Shown: positions 18,011-27,154, counted from the first letter of the stretch. The stretch: 64,000 bases of DNA from Chitinophagaceae bacterium (GCA_947446645.1 CANFHA010000008.1:62001-126000); one strand, 5' to 3'. Made by a program: numbers and translations. The notes: generated by a model not told the origin, from the letters alone.

Positions 18011-18238
18011 CTATTTTCCCCCTTGCCTTATGTAGTTATGAACTTCCTCAACAGAGTAGCCCTTGCTTTTACCTGAGAGAAACTTATCCCTCCGCTTGTA
18101 GAATTCGTTTAACTCATCTGTAGAATAGGTGGAGTTTATAGTTTTGCTTTCAATAAAAGAATAGAACTCGGCAACATCTTTATCATTGGCGGTATCAATA
18201 TATTCATGCAAATGCTGCTTTATTTCCGCAATACTCAT
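18011..18238 (-). CDS. antitoxin partner of the ParE-type toxin
   Basis: The 75-residue acidic protein (start MSIAEIKQHLHEYID at ATG 18238) precedes the toxin gene. The frame is open to 18307, but the extra part is not conserved in style and the shorter start fits known small antitoxins that begin with this helix. The DNA-binding or toxin-wrapping parts cannot be separated by eye. Confidence 0.75.
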   Translation of the reverse strand: MSIAEIKQHLHEYIDTANDKDVAEFYSFIESKTINSTYSTDELNEFYKRRDKFLSGKSKGYSVEEVHNYIRQGGK

Positions 18239-18357
18239 ACTCAATATTTTATGTAAAAATACCTGATTCTTTGTTTCTAAATTGTAAAAACGAGGGAGAA
18301 ATATCAAATAGAAATGTGTAAACAGACGGCTATTTGTTATGGACCGAAAGCTAAATA

Positions 18358-18579
18358 TTAGGGGACCGGATCATACCCATGTCTTCCCCAAGGGTGGCAG
18401 GAGCAAAAGCGTTTGAAGGCCAGCCAGCCACCTTTGAAGGGTCCATGTTTTTGTATAGCCTGCAGGCCGTAAGCGCTGCAGGTGGGTGTAAAGCGGCATT
18501 TGGCGCCAAAAAACGGAGAGATGGCACCCTGGTAAAAGCGAATAATAGCGATAAACAGTATGGAAAATAATTTACGCAT
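18358..18579 (-). CDS. yidD: membrane protein insertion efficiency factor YidD
   Basis: The 73-residue protein has the full YidD signature: [24 protein letters not shown] with the paired cysteines, then [16 protein letters not shown] and the C-terminal HGYDPVP. It assists YidC-dependent insertion of membrane proteins at the inner face of the membrane. It overlaps rnpA by 8 bases, the classical rpmH-rnpA-yidD order. Confidence 0.95.
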   Translation of the reverse strand: MRKLFSILFIAIIRFYQGAISPFFGAKCRFTPTCSAYGLQAIQKHGPFKGGWLAFKRFCSCHPWGRHGYDPVP

Positions 18580-18985
18580 TGGGTTGTGCCGCTTTCACTA
18601 TGGTTATTAGCTTTTCAATACCTTTTACTATAGCATCTTTTACGGGTTCGTAGTCGGGCATAGCCTTGTCTGAAAACACCAGGAACAGGTGCATTTGTTT
18701 ATCCGTCGGCATGACATGATACAACAGTTGCTTATTAAGGCGCCAGGATTCTACCATAAGACGCCGTATACGGTGGCGGTGAACAGAGCGCCGGAATTTC
18801 TTTTTAGGCACGGAAAAGCCAGTCTGCACAGGGGAGCTACCAGCAATCCCTGATTCGGAAGTGCGGGGAACCAGCTGGTAAATGAACCTTACGGGAAAAA
18901 CAGAAAACGCTTTCCCTGAAAGGAAAAGCGTGTGAATATGCTGCTCTCGCTTGAGCCGCTCATATACTTTGAAAGTATTACGAAT
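18572..18985 (-). CDS. rnpA: ribonuclease P protein component, non-standard start
   Basis: RnpA is the protein subunit of RNase P, which trims the 5' end of tRNA precursors. The conserved RNR-type block is [18 protein letters not shown], and upstream lies [18 protein letters not shown], the usual N-terminus. The frame begins after a TAA and contains no ATG, GTG or TTG before this conserved part; the first standard start (GTG 18829) would remove about 50 conserved residues. The codon at 18983-18985 is ATT, followed by RNTF as in many RnpA starts, so I propose ATT initiation (137 residues). It starts 22 bases after rpmH. Confidence 0.85.
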   Translation of the reverse strand: MRNTFKVYERLKREQHIHTLFLSGKAFSVFPVRFIYQLVPRTSESGIAGSSPVQTGFSVPKKKFRRSVHRHRIRRLMVESWRLNKQLLYHVMPTDKQMHLFLVFSDKAMPDYEPVKDAIVKGIEKLITIVKAAQPNA

Positions 18986-19007
18986 GGCAGAATAGATTTA
19001 AAAAATA

Positions 19008-19163
19008 TTACTTCAGGCGACGTTCGTCGGATACAGTGAGCTTATGACGGCCTTTTGCACGGCGGGAAGCCAGCACTTTGCGGCCATTAGCTGATTCCAT
19101 ACGCTTACGGAAACCATGAACTGTCTTGCGGCTGCGGCGGTGCGGTTGGTATGTACGTTTCAT
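19008..19163 (-). CDS. rpmH: 50S ribosomal protein L34
   Basis: The 51-residue, strongly basic protein reads [20 protein letters not shown] at its start and ends in [11 protein letters not shown], the standard L34 sequence with the RxxxGF R/K M block. It is a component of the large ribosomal subunit. It heads the rpmH-rnpA-yidD operon. A T-rich heptad array lies directly upstream of its ATG on the sense strand. Confidence 0.97.
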   Translation of the reverse strand: MKRTYQPHRRSRKTVHGFRKRMESANGRKVLASRRAKGRHKLTVSDERRLK

Positions 19164-19167
19164 TTAA

Positions 19168-19198
19168 TTCAAAAGTTAAAAGTCAAAAAAGTAAAAGC
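19168..19198. repeat. heptad repeat upstream of rpmH
   Basis: TCAAAAG, TTAAAAG, TCAAAAA and AGTAAAAG follow each other with a period of seven. In the sense of rpmH this is a T-rich leader ending five bases before the ATG. Confidence 0.55.
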
Positions 19199-19368
19199 GC
19201 CGTTAAGGACACTTTATTTTTAAATGGAGTGCAAAGATAAAGGAAATATTTGGAGTGAACAAAATAAATACGGCCAATTATTTGCAATATTAGAATTTGT
19301 AACGAAATACTCAAAGAGAATGTTCTGATACCAATTATCAGCACACATCATTATAACGATATTTCAGG

Positions 19369-19376
19369 TAAATTTG
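19369..19376 (+). promoter_or_regulatory. -7 promoter box TAAATTTG
   Basis: TAAATTTG lies 21 bases before the antitoxin start at 19398 and would drive the toxin-antitoxin pair. Confidence 0.55.
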
Positions 19377-19397
19377 TAAGAGGTAAAACTAACGTAT

Positions 19398-19640
19398 ATG
19401 GGTGCTGCAAAAGTATTAGTTAAAGAAATAAACCACTATTTGGAACAACTTAACAATCATCAAAAAAAAGTTGTGCTCAGTGTTGTAAAAACTTTTGCAC
19501 ATGAAGAAAATGATTGGTGGGATAGGATGGAAGATGCAGCGCAGGAATCTATTCAGAGAGGTCTGAATCAACTGAAAGAAGGGAAAGGTATACCGCATGA
19601 AGAAGTAATGAGAAAATATGAGAAATGGCTATCGAAATAA
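19398..19640 (+). CDS. antitoxin, second toxin-antitoxin pair
   Basis: The 80-residue acidic helical protein (KVVLSVVKTFAHEENDWWD, ending RKYEKWLSK) looks like the small antitoxins found before ParE/RelE genes in Bacteroidota. Its 3' end overlaps the toxin start by 16 bases, so they are translationally coupled. Confidence 0.78.
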   Translation: MGAAKVLVKEINHYLEQLNNHQKKVVLSVVKTFAHEENDWWDRMEDAAQESIQRGLNQLKEGKGIPHEEVMRKYEKWLSK

Positions 19641-19927
19641 TCTGGTCGCCAGAAGCAGACGAAACTTTTAAGAGGAATATTGATTATCTCGGAGAAGAAT
19701 GGGGTGATAAGGAGATAGAGAAATACATATCAGAAACACAAAAAATAATAGCCCGCTTACAAATATTCCCGGAATCGTATCCTCAAAGTTCCAAAAGTAA
19801 AAAATACCGCAAGGCCAGATTGAACAAATACATTGCGTTGTTTTATACCTATAATAAACGCAAAAAATCAATAATGATTGTTACGTTCTGGAATTTGAAA
19901 CAAAACCCCGATAAGTTAAAATATTAA
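19625..19927 (+). CDS. ParE/RelE-type toxin, second pair
   Basis: The 100-residue protein has the family pattern IEIIWSPEADETFKRNIDYL, a middle helix ending in FPESYPQSS, and the core KARLNKYIALFYTYNKRK followed by IMIVTFWNLKQNPDKL. The last block is typical of the ParE subgroup. It is unlike the pair at 17717-18238 in sequence, so the two are independent. Confidence 0.85.
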   Translation: MAIEIIWSPEADETFKRNIDYLGEEWGDKEIEKYISETQKIIARLQIFPESYPQSSKSKKYRKARLNKYIALFYTYNKRKKSIMIVTFWNLKQNPDKLKY

Positions 19928-19956
19928 GCTATTTGTAGCCATTCCGCACATTAAGT

Positions 19957-19964
19957 TATATTTG
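19957..19964 (+). promoter_or_regulatory. -7 promoter box TATATTTG
   Basis: TATATTTG lies four bases before the GTG start at 19969 and decides that start. Confidence 0.6.
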
Positions 19965-19968
19965 TCAG

Positions 19969-22002
19969 GTGAGTTTTTTATATCCTCTTTTTTTGATAGC
20001 AGGGGTATCGCTGGCTATACCGGTGCTTATCCATCTATTTAACCTGCGCAAGTATAAAACCGTAATTTTTCCGCATACCCGGTTTCTTAAAAACATACAG
20101 CTCAATAGCCGTAAACAAAACCAGGTACGGTATAAATGGCTGCTGCTATCGCGCCTGCTGTTCCTTGCCAGCCTTATACTGGCATTTGCCCAGCCTTTTT
20201 TTAACCATAACCATAAATCAGGAGGCGACCACAGGTTCCAGATCATATACCTCGATAACTCTTACAGCATGTCTGTAAAGAAAGGAGCCCAGAGCATGCT
20301 GGATATAGCCAAAGATGCTGCCCGTAAGCAGGTGCGCCGCGCTGCACCGGGAACTAAATTTGTACTGCTCACCAATGACAAACCAGCCAGCTACCATGCT
20401 GAGCCTGCAGACAAGGTGTTTGCTGAGATAAACGCAACTGAGCTATCGGCATCTACCAAGACAGCCAACCAGGTATTGGCCAATGCACAAAGTGTAATGG
20501 AAAACGACGGCAAGGACGGCGCTGATGTATACTATTATTCCGACTTCCAGCAGAACTCATTTCCCACACAGCCGGATAAAGGGCTGATGAAAAACATTAC
20601 GTTTTATGGAGTGCCGGTGCAAAGCGAGGAGCCGCAAGATATATATATAGACACTGCCTACCTTACCACACCAGTGCTGCAAACCGGCAAGAGCAATTAC
20701 CTGATAGTACATACGCACTGTATGGGAAAGCCGCCGAAGGAAAATGCAGTGCTCAACCTGTCTATAAATGGACAGGTGAAAAGTGCAGCCTCTCTAAATT
20801 TTTCAGATGGACCGGAAAGCTTTGACACGCTGAACTTCCAGGTGAATAGCGCTAACTGGCAAAAGATAGCGCTGACGCTCAATGACCCATCTGTGCGATT
20901 TGATGATACATTCCGCATAACAGCGCGCAGCTCACCCAACTTGTCTGTGCTGGTGCTGAACGAAGGGCAGCCTAATAACTATATACAGGCTGCGTTCAGG
21001 GCTTATAATGGTTTCCGACTGAACCAAGTAGATGCTGCTACAGCACCTAAAGACTGGAAAGACTACAACCTTGTAATACTGAACGGAATAACCCGCATAA
21101 GTGAAGAGCTGGGGAAAACAATAAACAATGCCCTGCAGGCAGGCCAGAGCGTTTGCATATTTCCGGGTAGAACTACAAATTACCAATTGCTGAATGACGG
21201 GCTAAAGCAAGTAGGAGACCTGCAGATAAAAGGGATAGACACGGCAGTGCAAACAGCAAGTACGCTGCAGCAAGGCAGCGCGCTGGTAAAAGATCTGTTT
21301 GAAAAGATACCTGAAAATGTGCAGCTACCTGTGGCCAACTGGCATTACATTATTACGGCAGGCCTAAGCGCAAACCAACAATCTGTGCTTAGCTTCAGGA
21401 ATGGTGACCCGTTCCTGGCAAGGTACAGCCCGTCAAGAGGACAACTTTATATAGGTGCTACATCGGCAGATCTTCAGTCAGGCAACTTTCCGGGAAGTTA
21501 TTTCTTTACGCCCTTTTTGTATGAAATGGCCATGCAGAGCGGCAGTAGCAGCGTATATGCTATAACAGGTGGTACGCAGCAGGCTATTTACCTGCCCCTA
21601 TCCAATACCTCTGAGCGCAACATGGTGCATGTGTATGCAAATGGCATGGACATAATACCCGCTCAGCGGCCCAATGGTGCCGGACTGGACGTATTTATAG
21701 ACCAGGCAGTACAACAGCCAGGCTTCTACGCGCTAAGCACAGCCGGTGGCAGCGACACGACGCTGATAGCACTGAACCAGAGCAAAGCTGAGTCGCAGCT
21801 GGACTTAAGGGATATAAGCGCATTGAAGAGCGGGTGGCAAGGTGATAACGTAAAATGGATGAACCTGACTGAGGGCGGCGGTATAGCAGACAGTGGCAGC
21901 GGTGGCAGCTTTCCCCTTTGGAAAGTTTGTGTAATTTTAGCGTTGATAATGCTGGCCATTGAGACTTTTTTGCTGGCAAAGCCGAAAGTAGCTGTTGCTT
22001 AA
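19969..22002 (+). CDS. BatA-domain protein with VWA domain, aerotolerance type
   Basis: The 677-residue protein starts at GTG with the BatA N-terminal double membrane segment (FLYPLFLIAGVSLAIPVLIHL, then LLLSRLLFLASLILAFA). A von Willebrand A domain follows, with the metal site D-N-S-Y-S at about residues 96-100. Residues 200-640 form a long periplasmic part and a C-terminal membrane helix (PLWKVCVILALIMLAIETFLLA) re-enters the membrane. Such proteins are often tied to the bat operon and MoxR, but none is nearby. Its precise role is unknown. Confidence 0.88.
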   Translation: MSFLYPLFLIAGVSLAIPVLIHLFNLRKYKTVIFPHTRFLKNIQLNSRKQNQVRYKWLLLSRLLFLASLILAFAQPFFNHNHKSGGDHRFQIIYLDNSYSMSVKKGAQSMLDIAKDAARKQVRRAAPGTKFVLLTNDKPASYHAEPADKVFAEINATELSASTKTANQVLANAQSVMENDGKDGADVYYYSDFQQNSFPTQPDKGLMKNITFYGVPVQSEEPQDIYIDTAYLTTPVLQTGKSNYLIVHTHCMGKPPKENAVLNLSINGQVKSAASLNFSDGPESFDTLNFQVNSANWQKIALTLNDPSVRFDDTFRITARSSPNLSVLVLNEGQPNNYIQAAFRAYNGFRLNQVDAATAPKDWKDYNLVILNGITRISEELGKTINNALQAGQSVCIFPGRTTNYQLLNDGLKQVGDLQIKGIDTAVQTASTLQQGSALVKDLFEKIPENVQLPVANWHYIITAGLSANQQSVLSFRNGDPFLARYSPSRGQLYIGATSADLQSGNFPGSYFFTPFLYEMAMQSGSSSVYAITGGTQQAIYLPLSNTSERNMVHVYANGMDIIPAQRPNGAGLDVFIDQAVQQPGFYALSTAGGSDTTLIALNQSKAESQLDLRDISALKSGWQGDNVKWMNLTEGGGIADSGSGGSFPLWKVCVILALIMLAIETFLLAKPKVAVA

Positions 22003-22003
22003 A

Positions 22004-22149
22004 GAAAGGTAAAAAGCAAAAGTGATCCCAATAGCTATCGGGACCAAAAGTGGGTAGAACAATAAAGTGTTTTTCGAAAGCAGGTCACTAAACAATAAAT
22101 GTCTGAAATGAACAGACTTTGTGGTTTTGAGTTTTAACTTTTAACTTAT
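22004..22149. repeat. heptad repeats and palindrome between BatA-like gene and dihydroorotase-like gene
   Basis: A-rich seven-base units follow the BatA-like stop (22004-22024) and T-rich units (GTTTTGA, GTTTTAA, CTTTTAA) precede the next start (22124-22149). Between them TCCCAATAGCTATCGGGA (22026-22043) is palindromic except for one base pair and may act as terminator or interspersed repeat. Confidence 0.5.
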
Positions 22150-22154
22150 AATAG

Positions 22155-23423
22155 ATGCAGGTGCTCATTCATAAGGCCAAGGTAATAGATCCTCAATCAG
22201 AGTTTCATGATAAGGTTGTGGACCTGTTAGTTGATAACGGCATCATCAAAAAAATTGCAGAAGCTATAGATGCAAAAGCTGATACTGTAGTTGAGGCCAG
22301 GGGACTGTGCGTGAGCCCGGGATGGGTAGATGTTTTTGCAGATTACCGTGAGCCGGGTTTTGAGCAAAAAGAAACCATACAGAGTGGCCTTGAAGCAGCA
22401 GCAGCGGGTGGATTCACAGATGTGATGCTGGCACCCAATACACAACCTGCGGTAAGTACAAAATCAATAGTTCAGTTTGTCATTCAAAAAGCAAATGGCA
22501 ACGTTGTAGCCCTGCACCCTATAGGGGCGGCCACACAGAATACAGACGGCAAGGACCTGGCCGAAATGCTGGATATGCGCGCGAACGGCGCAGTGGCATT
22601 CTCTGATGGCTGGAAACCGCTGCAGCATGCCAACCTGATGCTGAAAGCACTGGAATATGTGAAAGCATTTCATGGTACCATTATACAAATACCGGTAGAT
22701 GCTTCGCTGGCATCGGGCGGATTAATGAACGAGGGTATTATTTCTACCGGACTGGGCATGGCCGGTATACCTGCGCTGGCGGAGTCGATAATGGTGCACC
22801 GGGATATTGAGCTTTTGCGCTATACAGGCTCAAAGCTGCATATAACCGGTGTGTCTACAGCCGAGTCGCTGGAAATGATAAGGAAAGCGAAAACAGAGGG
22901 GCTTGCAGTTACCTGCTCTGTAACACCGTACCATCTGGCACTAACCGAGGAATCGCTGACCAGCTATGACAGCGCATTCAAAGTATCGCCGCCACTAAGG
23001 AGCGAAGCAGACCGCATGGCACTTATAGCTGGCCTGAAAGACGGAACGATAGACTGCATAGCAACCCACCACCGCCCTCATGAATGGGACGCGAAAACAA
23101 AGGAGTTTGAATATGCATCTGACGGGATGGCGGTGCAGGAAAGCACCTTTAACATACTGTGGGATACGCTGAAAGAATTTATAACCATAGAGCGCCTGGT
23201 GGAGACGCTGACCATAATGCCACGAGCCATCTTCGGGCTGGAGGCGCACGAAATAAGCAAGGGCAGTAAAGCTACGCTGACCTTGTTTACTACAAGCGGC
23301 AGCCATACGCTTGCAAAACGAGACACGAAGTCAACAGGCATCAACAATCCATTTACCGACAAGAAACTGAGCGGGCGAGTACTCGGCATCATCAATAACG
23401 GACAACTACATTTAAACAAATAG
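22155..23423 (+). CDS. dihydroorotase-like protein lacking metal ligands
   Basis: The 422-residue protein has the overall order of type I dihydroorotase (VSPGWVDVFADYREPGFEQ, then GGFTDVMLAPNTQPAV, and the C-terminal NPFTDKKLSGRV), but the catalytic residues are gone. The HxH metal pair is F-A-D at residues 61-63, the later histidine sites read PVDASL and HITGVST, and the catalytic DHAPH block is HHRPHEW. It should therefore not hydrolyse dihydroorotate; it may be a structural partner of aspartate transcarbamoylase, as known for inactive dihydroorotase-like proteins. It forms an operon with the DUF4199 gene. Confidence 0.85.
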   Translation: MQVLIHKAKVIDPQSEFHDKVVDLLVDNGIIKKIAEAIDAKADTVVEARGLCVSPGWVDVFADYREPGFEQKETIQSGLEAAAAGGFTDVMLAPNTQPAVSTKSIVQFVIQKANGNVVALHPIGAATQNTDGKDLAEMLDMRANGAVAFSDGWKPLQHANLMLKALEYVKAFHGTIIQIPVDASLASGGLMNEGIISTGLGMAGIPALAESIMVHRDIELLRYTGSKLHITGVSTAESLEMIRKAKTEGLAVTCSVTPYHLALTEESLTSYDSAFKVSPPLRSEADRMALIAGLKDGTIDCIATHHRPHEWDAKTKEFEYASDGMAVQESTFNILWDTLKEFITIERLVETLTIMPRAIFGLEAHEISKGSKATLTLFTTSGSHTLAKRDTKSTGINNPFTDKKLSGRVLGIINNGQLHLNK

Positions 23424-23426
23424 ATC

Positions 23427-23972
23427 ATGGAAAATATCAGTACTGCGGAAAGAAACAAAATGGCCGCTATTTACGGCATATTACTTGGCATCATCTACAT
23501 GGTGCTGACTACATTTACTTATATGAGCGCCGGAAGCCTGATGGGATTCTACGGCTTTACAGCACTTGCCTTTATTCTTTATTTTATAGGCATGGGCATT
23601 TTCGCAGGCAGAATAAGGAAAGCGAATGGCGGCTACATAGAGTTTAAGGATGTTTTTGCAGCGATCATAATAATGGTGTTTATCTCTTGCCTTATCAGTT
23701 ATGTGTACAACCTTATTTACATGAAATATGTGGATCCTGGCTTTATGGATAAGATGAAGAATACCACTATCCAGTTCATGGAAAAAAACAAAGTACCGGA
23801 TGAGCAGATAGACGAAGCTATGCGCAAATTTGACAAACAGGCGGCAGATGCCAAAAGCTTCAGCATTGGCAGTATGCTACTTTCTTATTTTGAGATGTCT
23901 GTGTTTTGCTGCCTGTTCGGCCTCATCGTTGCGGCTATTGTAAAAAAGAAGAAGCCGATATTTGATAATTAA
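23427..23972 (+). CDS. DUF4199 family membrane protein
   Basis: The 181-residue protein has four hydrophobic segments (about residues 12-35, 42-60, 72-95 and 148-172) and the DUF4199 pattern with GGYIEFKDVFAAIIIMVFIS in the middle. The function of the family is unknown. It starts three bases after the dihydroorotase-like stop, so the two are co-transcribed. Confidence 0.85.
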   Translation: MENISTAERNKMAAIYGILLGIIYMVLTTFTYMSAGSLMGFYGFTALAFILYFIGMGIFAGRIRKANGGYIEFKDVFAAIIIMVFISCLISYVYNLIYMKYVDPGFMDKMKNTTIQFMEKNKVPDEQIDEAMRKFDKQAADAKSFSIGSMLLSYFEMSVFCCLFGLIVAAIVKKKKPIFDN

Positions 23973-23975
23973 AAC

Positions 23976-24038
23976 TGATGTCGCAAATTTCGACATCAAA
24001 GGCAGGTAAATTTGAAAACTTGAGTTTCAAATTTTGCC
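23976..24038. terminator. two hairpins after the DUF4199 gene
   Basis: TGATGTCG (23976-23983) pairs with CGACATCA (23991-23998), and AAATTTGAAA (24008-24017) pairs with TTTCAAATTT (24025-24034), the latter extended by GGCA/TGCC. They follow the stop at 23972 directly and probably end the operon. Confidence 0.6.
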
Positions 24039-24091
24039 CTCTATTTTAAACTAATTGTGATTTATAAATATTTTTTAATGTATGCAAATAA

Positions 24092-24122
24092 ATCTTGCTA
24101 TAACAAATTGTTATAGCAAGAT
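24092..24122. promoter_or_regulatory. perfect 31-bp palindrome upstream of ORF6N gene
   Basis: ATCTTGCTATAACAA and TTGTTATAGCAAGAT are perfect inverted copies separated by a single A. It ends 14 bases before the original ORF6N start (24137). A one-base loop is too tight for an RNA hairpin of this kind, so a protein-binding site is more likely. Confidence 0.6.
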
Positions 24123-24136
24123 GGGTGAGAAATCTA

Positions 24137-24669
24137 ATGGAGAAAAAGAAACTACAGCTAGTGCAAGATGAAATAATATTTCTAAAATATACCTTATTCG
24201 TGGGCTTAAGATCATGCTAGATAATGAGCTGGCAGAACTGCATGGCGTCACCACTTCCGTATTAAATCAATCAACAAAAAGGAACTCAGATCGTTTCCCA
24301 GATGATTTCATGTTTCAGCTGACAAAAGAGGAGTTTGAAACCCTAAAAACACAAATAGTGACATCAAATTGGGGCGGCCGAAGAAATTTGCCTTACGCAT
24401 TCACAGAACAAGGTGTTGCCATGTTATCCAGCGTACTTAGCAGTGATATCGCCATAAGAGTAAATATTCAAATCATACGCTTGTTTACTAAGATGCGCGA
24501 AATGGTAATGAGTAACCAAAGCCTACTGTTACGAATGGAAAAGATGGAGCGTGAGTTAAATAGTCAAGGACAGGATATAGATACTATATTTAATTACCTT
24601 GATCAGTTCATTAAACAAAATGAGAAGCCACGGGAAAAGATCGGATTTAAGCAAAGAAATGAAGACTAA
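24137..24669 (+). pseudogene. ORF6N-domain DNA-binding protein, frameshifted near its start
   Basis: The intact part (ATG 24214 to 24669, 151 residues) begins MLDNELAELHGVTTSVLNQ and contains RFPDDFMFQLTKEEF, the ORF6N domain found in phage and mobile-element regulators, followed by a coiled coil. The normal N-terminus (SKIYLIRGLKIM) is present just upstream but only in the frame of 24182-24216, while MEKKKLQLVQDEII starts at 24137 in another frame. One extra T in the TTT at 24179-24181 would join them, so a one-base loss breaks the gene. A shortened product from 24214 may still be made. Confidence 0.75.
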
Positions 24670-24775
24670 CCTTTCTCTCTTTACACCGAAATGAAGTAAT
24701 AAAAATGACGCCCATTTCATTTTACCCCTTATTTCGTATCATTGTTTTCATAGTTTTAAGTAACTCCGCAAAGCA

Positions 24776-26111
24776 TTGATAAAAAGATTCTTCAGTAAGC
24801 ATTTTGTTGTGCTGCTTGGCAACGGCTCTACCTCCGTTATTGGCTTTGTCATGGCCTACATTATATTTCATTATCTCTCTGAGGCTGAGGCTGGTATGTG
24901 GTTTTTTCTCCAAAGCTTTGTGGGCCTTTGCGAGGCTTGCAGGTATGGATTTTTGTCTACGGCCGCTGTAAAGTTCTACGCCGGTACTGATACCCAAAGA
25001 GGTGCAATAGTGCTGGGGTCTGTATGGTTTCTCGCTATTGGCCTGTCTGTTGTTTTCATGACGCTCAATGGACTTGCATTCTTTATCCTTCCCTTTACTC
25101 ATAATTATGAGTTCATATTATGCATAAAGTAGGTAGGGATAAACTATCTAAGCTCATTGCCGGCAGATGTAGTATTCTGGAGGCTGCAGGCCGACGAGGA
25201 GTACACAAAAAAGTTCTGGTTCAGAATGATAAACAGCTGTAGTACTATCCTTGCTTTCTTAGTGCTGGTTTTCCTGCATCGTTTTACGCTGGAAAATGTG
25301 ATCATTTACAATTTTGTAACCAACTGCACATCCAGTCTTATAGGCATTATCTGGTACAAGAGCGGCATACAGTATATTGCCAGGAGAACAAAAGAATGTG
25401 TGACAGAGATATTCCATTTCGGAAAGTTCACCTTTGGCACTACCATGTTCTCCAGCCTGCTTGGCAATACCGACACATGGATACTCAACTTTGTGCTGGG
25501 GCCGGCAGCTGTGGCTGTGTACAACCTGGGCAACCGGCTTATGGCCATTGCGGAGCTCCCTCTTCGTTCATTTGCCACTACTGCTATGTCTGAAATGTCT
25601 GTAGCCTATAATGCCAAAGACACCCAGGAAGTAGGCAACCTATTCCGGAAGTACGCTGGGATGCTTACGATAGTGTTTATACTAATGGTACCGTTTGTAT
25701 TATTTGGTGCGGATTACGCGATAGAACTTCTTGGCGGCCATAAATTTGATGGTGCAGACGGGACGGAAGCAGCTAATATTTTCAGGCTTGTAATGATAAT
25801 GGCCATTGCGTACCCTATAGACCGGTTTTAATGGTATAGCGCTGGACGTAACTCACCATACAAAAGTCAATTTTTACAAAATGGTAATTGTGATAATACT
25901 GAAGGTAGCCTGCGGCTTCGTCTTTACGCAGCTATTGAAAAATGTTTACGGTATAGTTGCAGCGAATTACATTTCACTGATAGTGTCAATAATATATGGC
26001 TACTACCAACTGCGGAAACACGTTCCACACAGCCTTTCAGGCGTGTTGGGAGTAGGATATAAGGAATGTATATTGCTGGTACAACAATCTTACAGAAATT
26101 TTAAAAAGTGA
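24776..26111 (+). pseudogene. polysaccharide flippase (Wzx/MATE-like), broken by a stop and a frameshift
   Basis: Three open pieces encode one flippase of about 440 residues: 24776-25132, 25157-25831 and 25881-26111. The first (KRFFSKHFVVLLGNGSTSVIGF) and second share a frame and are split by a TAG at 25130-25132, read through as CIK-stop-VGINYLSSLP. The second ends PIDRF at 25831; removing one T from the TTTT at 25826-25829 would continue as NGIALDVT into the third piece. No ATG start is present at the 5' end (TTG 24776). An intact flippase would move lipid-linked sugars across the inner membrane. Confidence 0.8.
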
Positions 26112-26121
26112 TCTCTCCACC

Positions 26122-27039
26122 ATGAATGAACAACACTATTTCAAGGATGTAACCTTGCTAATTACACACTACAACCGATGGCGGTCGCTGGAGCGGCTGC
26201 TGAATTCACTAGAGAAATTGAATTGCAAATTTGAGGACATAGTCGTGTCTGATGATGCCAGCCGGCCCGAGCATCTTGACGAAGTAAAGCGGATGCAGAG
26301 CACTTATAACTACCGGCTTATAACCACACCAAAAAACGGTGGCTATGGCAACTGCATTAATAAGGGTATGGACCAGATACACACGCCCTATACGCTATAC
26401 CTGCAGGAAGACTTTGTGCCATTTGATATTTTCCCACAGAATTTTGAGCATGCGCTGACAATAATGAACGAAGACCAAAGCGTGGACTACATTCGCTTCT
26501 GGGCGATAGGCGAGCAGCATATAGACCTTAAGCCTTACAAGTGGGGCTTTTCAGAAATGGTCTTTAAGTTCTCGAATCCGCACCACCTGAAATTTTACCA
26601 GTTCAGCGACACACCTAATATCAAGCGAAGCACGTTCACAGAAAAGTTTGGCCGCTACCGTGAGGGTATTCATGGTGACCTGACAGATTACTACATGGCT
26701 ATATCTTTCCTGCACAACAAAGGTAAAGGGCTGTTTTACAATAAGTACGATACGCTATTCGCACACGACAACTCTGATGAAGCAAGCGTATCCCGCCCGC
26801 TGACGCACTGGAAGCAAAGCACCAGCTTGCCTATACGGCTTATGCGTTTTTTCTTCCTCAGGTATAAGTGGATGAAGGGCACCTGGCTGGTATTGTTCCT
26901 GAAGAAAAACGTTCATTCGCTCATACTGGCTTTACGCTTGCTTTCAGACTGGCTTCCATTAGAAGAGATAGCAGATATTGATTGCCGTTCATTTGATATA
27001 ATTGACGATGGAAGATGGTTCAAGCTCGTGGCGGATTAA
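26122..27039 (+). CDS. family 2 glycosyltransferase
   Basis: The 305-residue protein has a GT-A fold start (VTLLITHYNRWRSLERLLNSL, then IVVSDDASRP and TTPKNGGYGNCINKGM) and the metal-site region TLYLQEDFVPF in place of a plain DxD. No membrane segment is visible, so it acts in the cytoplasm, probably in surface polysaccharide synthesis together with the upstream flippase, which is broken. The gap to the flippase remnant is only 10 bases. Confidence 0.87.
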   Translation: MNEQHYFKDVTLLITHYNRWRSLERLLNSLEKLNCKFEDIVVSDDASRPEHLDEVKRMQSTYNYRLITTPKNGGYGNCINKGMDQIHTPYTLYLQEDFVPFDIFPQNFEHALTIMNEDQSVDYIRFWAIGEQHIDLKPYKWGFSEMVFKFSNPHHLKFYQFSDTPNIKRSTFTEKFGRYREGIHGDLTDYYMAISFLHNKGKGLFYNKYDTLFAHDNSDEASVSRPLTHWKQSTSLPIRLMRFFFLRYKWMKGTWLVLFLKKNVHSLILALRLLSDWLPLEEIADIDCRSFDIIDDGRWFKLVAD

Positions 27040-27154
27040 AAATGTTTAAAATGATGTAAATACAGTAGCAAGTATATAGGCAACAGGGAGGGGACATGAA
27101 AATTTCGCGCGTGACATAGGAGCCAAAAAGACAAGTTCAAATTCATTTTACATT

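Noticed and set aside
24722-25102. Antisense frame of 126 codons opposite the flippase remnant
   Set aside because: Composition is that of a shadow of the flippase coding strand, without a start signal or recognisable domain.
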